Source of the DNA: Gordonia liuliyuniae
GTDB lineage: Bacteria; Actinomycetota; Actinomycetes; Mycobacteriales; Mycobacteriaceae
Length of the DNA: 64,000 bases
Assembly (NCBI RefSeq): GCF_021739025.1
Contig: NZ_JAKKOT010000002.1
Span: 558,001 to 622,000 of the forward strand
Direction of reading: 5' to 3'
The notes beneath the pieces are model-generated. The model worked only from the letters and a program-made list of their open reading frames with translations, ran no database searches and was not told where the DNA came from. Both the position numbers and the translations under genes were made by a program. Within the stretch, counting starts at the first letter, position 1. Each line of letters starts with the position of its first letter. Shown one piece after another: positions 43,249 to 50,872 of the stretch.

Positions 43249-43738
43249 ATGCCAGATCGCCAGCAGGTCCACGTCGGAATCGACGTCGGCAAGACCGCAC
43301 ACCACGTGTGCGCCATAGACGAGAACGGATCAGTGATCGTCAGCCGCCGGGTCCTCAACGACCAGTGCGACCTCGAAGAGGTCATCTCCCAAATCGTCCC
43401 GGCAGAAAGAGAGGTCGAGGCCACTTGGGCTCTCGACCTCACCAACGAACTCGCCGCCATGGTGATCACCACACTGCTCAACAGCGGTCAGACAATCAAG
43501 TACGTACCCGGGGTACTGGTCAACAGCATGTCTCGGACGTTCCGCGGTGAAGGCAAAACCGATGCACGCGACGCGAAAGTCATCGCCGAAACCGTCCGAC
43601 TACGCGGCGACCTCGCCACCGTCAGCGGGCCAGACGGGCTCGTCAACACTCTCACCATCTTGACCAGCCACCGCGAAGAACTCAACGCCGAATGGGTAGC
43701 AGGGGTCAACCGGATCCGGTCACTGATCGTATCAATCT
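43249..43738 (+). mobile_element. IS110-family transposase, 5' part only, cut by an ISL3 element
   Basis: ATG 43249 starts an IS110-type DEDD transposase: QVHVGIDVGKTAHHVCAID (first Asp), then EATWALDLTNELAAMVI and GKTDARDAKVIAETVRLR. After about 163 residues the reading enters the ISL3 left end at 43739 and stops at 43764. The C-terminal Ser-containing domain is missing and is not found beyond the ISL3 element, so DNA was lost as well as interrupted. Confidence 0.85.
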
Positions 43739-45190
43739 GGCTCTTCGCCTTTGAGAGTGCGTAGCTGATGTCCGGCGGTGTCGGCGGTGACCACAAGATG
43801 TAGGCGGGCCCTGGGGTGTGAGTATGAGAGTTCCTACACACCACACTCACACGACCAGGACCCATGGACGAGCCTACTTGCGCTGTTGCTGACACGATCT
43901 GCCGAACCATCGAACTTGGCGTCGCGATTACCGGAGCGGGGATCGATCGCGACGGTTCTACGCATATCTTCTGCGAGGTTCGCGATCCTGATCCGAGATG
44001 CCCCGAGTGCGCAACTGCAGGTCAAGCACGGGATCGAGTCGACCGGGTCTTGACTGACGCCCCGGCGGCCGGGCACCGGGTTCTGCTGCACGTGGCGGTC
44101 CCACGCTTCGTCTGCCACGCTGCGGACTGCTCGAAATCGATCTTCCGCGCTGACATCAGCGGCATTGTCCGGCCCCGAGCGGCGGTCACGAGGCGGACAG
44201 AACGTTGGATCCTGCGGCGCATTGTGATCGACAAGATGAGTGTGGCGGCCGTCGCCGCGAACCTCGGGATCGCCTGGAAGAGCGTCAATCAGATCGCTGT
44301 CGATGCGGCCCGCGGACTCGCCTACGATGGCGGTCATCTCGACGGTGTCCGCCACCTCGGTGTGGACGAACACAAGTGGAAACACGTGCGCGGACAAGGC
44401 GATTCAAGCTGGGTGACCGTGCTGATCGACCTGACCCCAGTCATCGACTGCACCGGTCCGGCCCGGCTGCTCGACATGATCGCCGGACGGTCCAAACAAG
44501 TCCTAAAAACGTGGATGACTGCCCGCGACCAGCGGTTCCGGGATCGAGTGAAGGTCGTGGCGATGGACGGGTTCACCGGCTACACGAGCGCCACCGCCGA
44601 AGAACTCCCGAAGGCCCGGATCGTGATGGACCCGTTCCACGTCGAGCTTCTCGCCGGCGAGAAGCTCGACCGCTGCCGCACTCGCATCCAACAGGCCACC
44701 TGCGGCCACCGTGGCCGCACAGGCGACCCCCTCTACAGAATCCGACGGATCCTGCATACCCGCACCGACCTGCTCACCGACAAGCAGAAGATTCTGCTGT
44801 TCGAGTCGTTGACCAGCCACGATGAACACGTCGCAGTCGACGTCACCCACCAAGTGTATTTGCAGGTCATCGCCGCCTACGAGCATCCGCGCCGTCGCGA
44901 GCGCAAGAAGCTGATGTGGAAGATCCTCACACGAATCCGCGCCGGCCTGCCTCCCGGCCTGGACGAGTTGGCTCAACTCGGCCGCACCCTGTGGAACCGC
45001 CGCAAGGAAGTCCTGGCCTACTTCGACGTCGGCGTCTCCAACGGACCCGTCGAAGCCATCAACGGACGCCTGGAACACCTACGCGGCATCGCACAAGGCT
45101 TCCGCAACCTCGACCACTACATCTTGCGGTCACTACGACACTCCGGACAACTCGCCGAACGCATCAACGCACTCTGAAATCCGAAGAGCC
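43739..45190 (+). mobile_element. ISL3-family insertion sequence, complete
   Basis: Terminal inverted repeats of about 24 bases: left GGCTCTTCGCCTTTGAGAGT from 43739, and the right end, read inward from 45190, GGCTCTTCGGATTTCAGAGT, sharing GGCTCTTCG and AGAGTGCGT with three mismatches between. One transposase gene lies inside. ISL3 elements usually make 8-base target duplications, but the flanks here (ATCAATCT and ACAAATCG) do not match, so a deletion or recombination probably followed insertion. Confidence 0.88.
43864..45177 (+). CDS. ISL3-family transposase
   Basis: A 437-residue transposase. The N-terminal zinc ribbon shows CPEC and CHAADCSKS, followed by a helix-turn-helix (MSVAAVAANLGIAWKSVNQI). 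The DDE catalytic core has HLGVDEHKWKHVRG, VVAMDGFTGYTSATAEELPK and VSNGPVEAINGRLEHLRGIA, with the acidic residues expected for ISL3. The ends of the gene fall just inside both inverted repeats. No frameshift is seen, so the element may be active. Confidence 0.92.
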   Translation: MDEPTCAVADTICRTIELGVAITGAGIDRDGSTHIFCEVRDPDPRCPECATAGQARDRVDRVLTDAPAAGHRVLLHVAVPRFVCHAADCSKSIFRADISGIVRPRAAVTRRTERWILRRIVIDKMSVAAVAANLGIAWKSVNQIAVDAARGLAYDGGHLDGVRHLGVDEHKWKHVRGQGDSSWVTVLIDLTPVIDCTGPARLLDMIAGRSKQVLKTWMTARDQRFRDRVKVVAMDGFTGYTSATAEELPKARIVMDPFHVELLAGEKLDRCRTRIQQATCGHRGRTGDPLYRIRRILHTRTDLLTDKQKILLFESLTSHDEHVAVDVTHQVYLQVIAAYEHPRRRERKKLMWKILTRIRAGLPPGLDELAQLGRTLWNRRKEVLAYFDVGVSNGPVEAINGRLEHLRGIAQGFRNLDHYILRSLRHSGQLAERINAL

Positions 45191-45198
45191 ACAAATCG

Positions 45199-45434
45199 TG
45201 GCTTGCGTCACGTCGATCGGACATGAAGTCATCCTCAGCGAAGAGAACGTCGACGGCGACGATCTCATCACTCTCGAGGTCGACGACATGCTGATCGACA
45301 TGGAGCACGAGCAAGCCCTTCGAATGTGGGCATCACTCGGCGCCATGCTCAAAGACATCCCGAGTCGACGGTGCATGACTAAGTGTGAGGTACCCCAGGT
45401 GATCTCGCTACCTCTGCCAGGGCTCGCCGGGTGA
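45199..45434 (+). CDS. Small hypothetical protein or remnant next to ISL3
   Basis: GTG 45199, just outside the ISL3 right end, opens a frame of 78 residues with an acidic, hydrophobic pattern (ITLEVDDMLIDMEHEQALRM). The frame is continuous with DNA inside the IS, so the original start may have been lost. I do not recognise a family. Remnant or chance frame are both possible. Confidence 0.35.
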
Positions 45435-45621
45435 ATTGAACGACGATAGGAGGCGCGGGCGCTCTCCTCCGACCAGCGAGAGGGGTTCGCCTGTCGGAGG
45501 CCGACCAGCCTCCTGTCGTCGCTTGGCGCCCGATCCTCGATAGGCAACAGGGGACCACCGCGGAGCGAGCGCAGCTTTCGTCAGCTCGAAAGGCACCGAA
45601 AAGACCGATCCGTGCAGCAGG
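45435..45621. other. Non-coding stretch between ISL3 flank and the right module
   Basis: No gene with recognisable features. A minus-strand frame spans 45408-45683 but shows no family likeness and overlaps the end of the right module. Confidence 0.4.
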
Positions 45622-45801
45622 CTACGGAAACGGTCCGTATTGCAGGAACCGTCGTATCCAAGGGTGGCGCTCCATCCATGCACTCATTCGGACACCGTTC
45701 TCGCTCTCGGCCTGCTGACGCAATCTCCCTTCGAGGAATTCGCGCATTCTCGAAAATATTCCACTTTTCCCCTCGGGGTTATTCGCACTCAATTCTTCCA
45801 C
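45622..45801 (-). CDS. Small basic hypothetical protein at the end of the right module
   Basis: GTG 45801 opens a 59-residue frame (VEELSANNPEGKSGIFSRMR, then RHPWIRRFLQYGPFP) overlapping the 3' end of the membrane-protein gene by 23 bases. Purine-rich AAGGAAAAGGGA lies just upstream. It has a charged helix and an aromatic C-terminus. I do not recognise it. The overlap suggests it belongs to the module, but it has no likeness to the last genes of the left module. Confidence 0.45.
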   Translation of the reverse strand: MEELSANNPEGKSGIFSRMREFLEGRLRQQAESENGVRMSAWMERHPWIRRFLQYGPFP

Positions 45802-46189
45802 TCCCTTTTCCTTTTGCTGTTGCCGCGACCCAGAGATCAACTGCGTTACCAATAATGCAGGCCACACCGATGCCGATTATAATTGATGAGAATATCGCAC
45901 TGTCACCAATTGTGTATCTGAATGAGCCAAAGGAAACGAGCCCGACTCCCGCGGCGATACATAGCGAGGAGAAGACAAGCCCGGGGAGGAGCCAACGCAA
46001 TAGGGCGATAACCCCTATAGCCACCAGAACAATAAGTGATAGCCACACTCCAGAGCCGATGGGCTGCGGATCGCGGAATATCCAGGACACTAGAACGCCG
46101 ACTCCTATAAAGGCCAGCGCAACGACCACTATTGAGGCCACATGCTTGGGCGCCAACGTCGGCACATCTCGATCGTCTGCCATCTTCAC
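45779..46189 (-). CDS. Small four-helix membrane protein, candidate immunity protein (right module)
   Basis: A 136-residue protein with four hydrophobic helices (VASIVVVALAFIGVGVLVSW, VWLSLIVLVAIGVIALLRWL, FSSLCIAAGVGLVSF, AIFSSIIIGIGVACII). GGGAGG lies upstream of ATG 46189, which is 12 bases after the stop of the large secreted protein. The DNA is unusually AT-rich for this genome. It holds the same position as the three-helix protein at 17529 but is unrelated in sequence, which is what one expects if each protein matches its own secreted partner. The immunity role is inference. Confidence 0.7.
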   Translation of the reverse strand: MKMADDRDVPTLAPKHVASIVVVALAFIGVGVLVSWIFRDPQPIGSGVWLSLIVLVAIGVIALLRWLLPGLVFSSLCIAAGVGLVSFGSFRYTIGDSAIFSSIIIGIGVACIIGNAVDLWVAATAKGKGSGRIECE

Positions 46190-46201
46190 CTTCTCGCCTC
46201 C

Positions 46202-47578
46202 CTATACCAGATCTCGGATGTCAGACTGCCCACCGTTTGGGCCTTGCGCCGAGTCGGGGTTATGATCTGGCCCACCCTGCCCCGGGGTGGGGCTTTCCTG
46301 GGGCTCCTTTTTCGGATCTTGCGCGAACGCTCCACCGTCACCCTCGTCCCCTTCGGTGCCGGACCCGCTTCCATTATGATCCGACTGGTCCGGCTGTTCC
46401 GTACTCCCCCCAAGATCTGGTTGTTCTGGTTGTTCCGGCTGGGTTGGTTGTTCTGGCTGGGCTGGTTGTTCCGGCTGGGTAGGTTGTTCTGGCTGGGCTG
46501 GTTGTTCCGGTTGTTCCGGCCGGGCTGGCTGTTCGGGTTCCGGGTCCGTAGGATCAGGCGCCTTCTGTGGGTGCCCGTCCAAGCCATTCTTCCACTCGAA
46601 GAACCCTCTAAGGAATGGATCCGTTAGGAATTCCTTAGCGCCCTCCGTAAGGAACTTCGATAGAAGCTTCCGAAGCACGCCCCAAACAGCCTGACCGAAG
46701 ATCAGCTCGCCCAGGGATCTCGCTGCGAGGCCAGCCAGCCATGCAGCCGCCCCGGCAAGTGCGGTCTCTGGAAACGCCGCGAGAATACCTATTGCAAGTA
46801 GTGTCGTAATTGCCACCATGAGGATTGATTTCCCAATGACGCCCAGGACTCTTCCTGACGTACCCTTAAAGAGCCCTCCACCGACACAGCCGCCGTCGTC
46901 GTGGTGGCCTAGGATGCAGAATCCCATCTTTTGGATGGACCGTGTCCCTTCGTCTGGCGAAGGGTTGCGCAGGTTGAAGTTTCTGGGGCTCTCTGGGTTG
47001 TGGTTCGGCAGGGTCTGGACATCGGCCGGCGTGGGCTTGAGGTCCGGAATCGTCGAATCGGGGGCGGTGCGGTCAGGTGAGCCGGTCGAACCGGGGGCAG
47101 TCGTCCGGTACGGGTCGGATGGCTGATCGCCACGTGAGTCGGATTCTGATCGCTGCGCGCCCTGGGTAGGAACAATCGGTGTCCCGTTACCCTCCCCAGC
47201 AGATGGTCCCGCGTCTCCTCCGATAACCGGACCATTGCCCGACGGTGCGCCCGGTGCGTTCGGGGTGGTCGGCTGAGTGGGCATGGTCGGTGGCGGTGTG
47301 TAGGTCGGCACCGATATGCATGGCCAGGCCGGTCCATGCTCGGCGCGCATCTGGTCACACAGCGCATCGGCGCTCGCGCGGCCGGCGCCGAATCCCGACA
47401 CTAGGACAGCGATCATCGCAGCGAGCAGGCCGACGCAGACGGTCACTGAGACCGCTTGCACCGTCCGGCGCCTACCTCCTGACCGACGGCCAGAGTTTCT
47501 GCTCACGCGCGATCGCCCAAGCACGTCTGGACAGACATCGTCTATCGCTGCGTCAGCATGATTGCTTCGCATCTTCAC
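46202..47578 (-). CDS. Large secreted polymorphic-toxin-like protein (right copy)
   Basis: A 458-residue protein. Order of parts: basic N-terminus, hydrophobic export segment (about 40-65) ending ASADA; the conserved block ALCDQMRAEHGPAWPC then PTYTPPPTMPTQP and NAPGAPSGNGPVIGGD; a polar linker; a middle part with GFCILGHHDDGGCVGGG; a strongly hydrophobic region (about 245-305) with two or three helices; and a long PEQP-type repeat with an acidic tail. Up to the VIGGD motif it nearly matches the left protein at 14913, after which the two are unrelated. It lies 37 bases behind the porin gene. GTG 47578 with AAGGAG upstream is preferred over ATG 47572. Confidence 0.75.
   Translation of the reverse strand: MKMRSNHADAAIDDVCPDVLGRSRVSRNSGRRSGGRRRTVQAVSVTVCVGLLAAMIAVLVSGFGAGRASADALCDQMRAEHGPAWPCISVPTYTPPPTMPTQPTTPNAPGAPSGNGPVIGGDAGPSAGEGNGTPIVPTQGAQRSESDSRGDQPSDPYRTTAPGSTGSPDRTAPDSTIPDLKPTPADVQTLPNHNPESPRNFNLRNPSPDEGTRSIQKMGFCILGHHDDGGCVGGGLFKGTSGRVLGVIGKSILMVAITTLLAIGILAAFPETALAGAAAWLAGLAARSLGELIFGQAVWGVLRKLLSKFLTEGAKEFLTDPFLRGFFEWKNGLDGHPQKAPDPTDPEPEQPARPEQPEQPAQPEQPTQPEQPAQPEQPTQPEQPEQPDLGGSTEQPDQSDHNGSGSGTEGDEGDGGAFAQDPKKEPQESPTPGQGGPDHNPDSAQGPNGGQSDIRDLV
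46418..46545 (-). repeat. Pro-Glu-Gln-Pro low-complexity repeat
   Basis: The coding strand carries a run of short units encoding PEQP, with PAQPEQPTQPEQP alternating. It forms an extended Pro-rich spacer after the hydrophobic region of the right secreted protein. Slippage in such a tract would change its length in frame. Confidence 0.85.
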
Positions 47579-47615
47579 GCGCTCCTTACGAACGTGCCTG
47601 TCACCAAATGCCAGG

Positions 47616-48218
47616 TCATAGCAGGTGCGGCTTGCCGTAGAGGTTGAAGGTGTTGTCGTTGGCCTTAGTCGTCATGGCCACACGCACATACGCCCGTACT
47701 GCCGGGCGGGCGCCCACGCACCCGGAGATCTCCACGCGGACCCCGTCGAGCCGGACACCCGCCGCAGGACCCGCGAGAGCCTTCTGTCCGAACGGGACAT
47801 CGACCGACACCCCGTTCTTGAGCGTTGTCGAGATGTTCGGCATGACCTGCGCGCCTAGAACGACGGCGGGCGGATACGAGATCGACATCTGGGCAGTCGG
47901 ACCAGCAGTAATCCCGACGTTCACACCGTCCATCTGCCACTGACAGGACACCTGAAACCCGGTCGAGACTACGGCCGCGTCCACTGGAACTTTGCCCGAT
48001 CCCGAGATCTCCGCGGCACCACGAAGGGACAGGAATGCTTCATACGATCCATGACCGCGACTGAGCGCCGGCACGCTCCTGATCTTCTCCCCAGACTTCG
48101 ATAGCTTCACTGTCCAAGCATCGTCGGAATGCTTGGATAGTGACTGATCGGCAAACGCGCGGGCGGGTCCGGCCGACGCCTCACCGCCGCCAGCAAAACC
48201 TACAAACGCAACAAGCAC
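47616..48218 (-). CDS. MspA-family porin (right copy), start codon uncertain
   Basis: MspA-type outer-membrane channel. Mature features are FADQSLSKHSDDAWTVKLSK, VVSTGFQVSCQWQMDGVNVG, VEISGCVGARPAVRAYVRVA and the end NTFNLYGKPHLL. The only in-frame start I find is GTG 48218, giving 200 residues but a clipped signal peptide with no basic residues (VLVAFVGFAGGGEASA). By alignment with the left copy (GTGAAGAAG), the natural start would be at 48248, where the codon is GCG (GCG-AAG-AGA). So this copy may have lost its start codon or may use an unusual one. The body is intact and nearly identical to the left copy. Confidence 0.8.
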   Translation of the reverse strand: MLVAFVGFAGGGEASAGPARAFADQSLSKHSDDAWTVKLSKSGEKIRSVPALSRGHGSYEAFLSLRGAAEISGSGKVPVDAAVVSTGFQVSCQWQMDGVNVGITAGPTAQMSISYPPAVVLGAQVMPNISTTLKNGVSVDVPFGQKALAGPAAGVRLDGVRVEISGCVGARPAVRAYVRVAMTTKANDNTFNLYGKPHLL

Positions 48219-48248
48219 CGCACCAATGACGCCAAAAACTCTCTTCGC

Positions 48249-48714
48249 CGAGACTCCCCTTGGGGGCAGTAGTATTTCGACGTTCTAAAGTACATACAGG
48301 GCTGTGCGATGATCTTAAAGGCCCCCGCAGCCCTGGCTGATTCCTCCCTGAACCGCCGAACTGGACAGTCTGGACGGTACGCCCGGCCTAGTGTCGGAGC
48401 AATCGCACGGCAAATAGTGTGACAGGCATCATACTTCGAATCCAACGGAAGCCGGTGGGGCGTCTTGCTACTCAATGAACCGCAAACTGCGCCCCAACTA
48501 CTAGCGGTTCTCAATCAGCGCGGGCCTAGCCTGGCCGAGCCTAGGCTAGCGGGGTTCGCGGACACAGCGTCGTTCCCGAACGCGCGCAGCGGGCACAGCT
48601 CGAAGACACTCGGCGACTGAGGGCCCACTATCCCGCGTCGACGATCGGAACCGTGTCCGGATCGGCGACGGGTCGTGGACAATAGCGATGTTTGGACGAT
48701 CGATGGTCACATAT
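48249..48714. other. Non-coding stretch upstream of the right module
   Basis: No gene seen in these 466 bases. It should hold the promoter of the right module, reading leftward. A small stem CTAGCCT (48526-48532) with AGGCTAG (48543-48549) is the only structure I can point to; it might end transcription of the frameshifted LysR gene. Confidence 0.45.
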
Positions 48715-49636
48715 CTACCCGATGGAGTTGCCACCGCGATTGAGAGTCCTCCTCGCGATACGCACGAGATCGGCTGCCGGGCCGCGGAGTTCGCGCGGCG
48801 GACGCCAGACGGCGCGCAGCGAACGAGTCAGGTCGAGACCGTCGACGTCCACGGTCCGCACGGTGCCCGACCGAGCGTCGCCGGCGATCGCGAGGGTGCT
48901 CAAGACGGCGGGGCCGACGCCCGCAGCCACCGAGGTGCGGATCGCGGCGCTGCTGCCGAGCTCCAGGAGTGGGTCGGCCTGCGCATAGCCGGACAGGGCA
49001 TCGTCGAGTGTCGTCCGGGTGCCCGAGCCCGGCTCCCTGACGAGGAGGGGAGTCGAGGCGAGCTCTTCCGCGGTCACCGTCCGTCGCCGCCTCGTCCAAG
49101 GATGATCGGGCGGGACCACCAGGACGAGACGGTCGCGGGCGACAACGGTGCTGCACAGGTTGGACGGGACCGTCGGCGACTCGACGAAGCCGAGGTCGCA
49201 CGCGTCGTTCGCGAGCGAGACGAACACGGTTGACGAGTTCTGCACGCGCAGGTGGACGGTGACTTCGGGGAACCGGCCGCGGAACTCGCCGAGCCACCGG
49301 GGGGAGCAGATGCTCGGCGACGGTCATCGACGCGCCGACCGTGAGCTCGGCGGTGTGGTCGGTGTGCAGGCCGGAAGCGACGTCGAGCAGCCGTGTCGCG
49401 TCATCGAGGGTGCGCCGCGCCCAGTGCACGAGAACGGTGCCCTGGGGAGTGAGCGTCGAGCCGGCGGTCGCGCGCTTGAGCAACGGGACTCCGAGCTGTC
49501 GCTCCAGACGGCCGATCGATCGGCTCGCATTCGGCTGCGCGATGCCCGACGCACGCGCCGCCGCACTCAGGCTGCCGTGATCGTCGACGCCGACGAGTAG
49601 TTCGAGTGCGCCGAGGTCGAGCGATCGCAAGTCCAC
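48715..49636 (-). pseudogene. LysR-family regulator with a one-base frameshift
   Basis: ATG 49636 starts a normal LysR HTH (LDLGALELLVGVDDHGSLSA, ASGIAQPNASRSIGRLERQL) that runs to AEHLLPP. It then changes frame: the effector domain continues in another frame as QNSSTVFVSLANDACDLGFV to the stop at 48715. The change falls at a run of six G (49299-49304; C on the coding strand), where one extra base would explain it. It may be a true mutation, a slippage-prone phase-variable site, or a sequencing error. It is divergent from the YeiH-type transporter, its probable target. Confidence 0.8.
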
Positions 49637-49666
49637 GCGATCACTGTACCTGGGTAGATGCGAAAT

Positions 49667-49709
49667 TGATATGGTGCCGACATATCACATCGATATGTAT
49701 ATATATCGA
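49667..49709. promoter_or_regulatory. Two AT-rich palindromes between lysR and yeiH-like gene
   Basis: TGATATG (49667-49673) and CATATCA (49681-49687) pair with a 7-base spacer. TCGATAT (49690-49696) and ATATCGA (49703-49709) pair with a 6-base spacer. Paired dyads of this kind in a divergent lysR promoter are typical LysR recognition and activation sites. Confidence 0.6.
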
Positions 49710-49753
49710 GAAGTCGGGTTCCAGTCGGAGGTCGATCTGCCGAAGCTGAATAC

Positions 49754-50743
49754 ATGACGATCCTCAAGACGCAGATGTCCGGTGCGGCTCCCGGTCTGGT
49801 GTTCGCCGCCCTCGGAACCGCGTGTGCGGTGGCGATCAACACGGTGCTGCCCGCCGTCAGCCCGCTGTTGATCGCGATCGTGCTCGGGGCGGTGTGCGCG
49901 AACGTCGTGGCGTTGCCCGCGGCGATCCGACCGGGTTTGGCGATCGTGTCGAAGGGTGTCCTGCGCGTCGGCGTGGCGCTGTTGGGACTCCAACTCGTTC
50001 TCGGCGACATCCTCGGTCTCGGATTTGGGGTGATCGCCGTGGTCGTCGTCGTGGTCGGCGGTGGAATCGCCGGGACCCTCTGGATCGGAAAACGCCTCGG
50101 CATTCCCTTCAGTCAGCGACTGCTCATCGCGTGCGGCAGTTCGATCTGTGGTGCGGCCGCAGTCGCTGCCGTCGACGGCATTGTCGACGCCGAGGAGGAA
50201 GACGTGGCCGCGGCCATCGCGTGCGTCGTTGTATTCGGCACGCTGATGATTCCGACGCTGCCCTTCCTGGCGCACTTGTGCGGGTTGTCCGACGCCGACG
50301 CCGGAGTGTGGGTCGGCGGGTCGATCCACGAGGTCGCGCAGGTGGTCGCCGCAGGCGGAATGATCGGAGGCAGCGCGCTCGCCATCGCGGTCGTCGTCAA
50401 ACTGGCGCGAGTCGTGATGCTCGCTCCGGTGCTGGCGGTGATCAGTATTCGTCAACGTTCGGCGAGCGGCGACGGCGGGAACCGCCCGCCGCTGGTCCCG
50501 CTGTTCGTACTCGGCTTCCTCGCCTGCGTGGCGCTTCGTTCCTGCGGCATTCTGCCCGACCGCGTGCTCGACGTGGGCGAGCAGATCCAGGTGTTCGCAC
50601 TGACCGGCGCCATGTTCGCGCTCGGTGTCGGAGTTCGACTTTCGTTGTTCCGATCCGTCGGTTCGCGGCCATTCCTCTTGGCGGCGTGGGCGACGGTGCT
50701 CGTCGGCGCCCTCGGTCTGGGAGGCGCGCTCATCGTCGGGTGA
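49754..50743 (+). CDS. YeiH/UPF0324-family transporter (putative sulfate exporter)
   Basis: A 329-residue polytopic membrane protein with about 10 helices. Family stretches are PLLIAIVLGAVCANVVALPA, GLAIVSKGVLRVGVALLGLQ, LLIACGSSICGAAAVAAVDG and VWVGGSIHEVAQVVAAGGMI. The family is annotated as sulfate exporters and is regularly divergent from a LysR regulator, as here; the true solute is not well established. With the LysR frameshifted, its expression may be altered. ATG 49754 follows the double palindrome. Confidence 0.87.
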   Translation: MTILKTQMSGAAPGLVFAALGTACAVAINTVLPAVSPLLIAIVLGAVCANVVALPAAIRPGLAIVSKGVLRVGVALLGLQLVLGDILGLGFGVIAVVVVVVGGGIAGTLWIGKRLGIPFSQRLLIACGSSICGAAAVAAVDGIVDAEEEDVAAAIACVVVFGTLMIPTLPFLAHLCGLSDADAGVWVGGSIHEVAQVVAAGGMIGGSALAIAVVVKLARVVMLAPVLAVISIRQRSASGDGGNRPPLVPLFVLGFLACVALRSCGILPDRVLDVGEQIQVFALTGAMFALGVGVRLSLFRSVGSRPFLLAAWATVLVGALGLGGALIVG

Positions 50744-50872
50744 CTCCAAGCGCGATGAAGTAAGCGACAATTCCGCCGATGCGTAATTGTCGGACCCTGT
50801 TGCTAGTCTGCAGTCAGAAGGTAAGAACAGGTCCTGACCAGTGGAATCGATGGATTCGAGGGGGTGGTTTCG

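Noticed and set aside
45408-45683. Minus-strand 91-codon frame near the right module
   Set aside because: No family likeness and no ribosome site, and it overlaps the end of the small gene at 45622.
46418-46545. CRISPR-like array suggested by short regular repeats
   Set aside because: The repeats are in-frame codons for PEQP units with no unique spacers and no cas genes nearby. No CRISPR array was found anywhere in the window.
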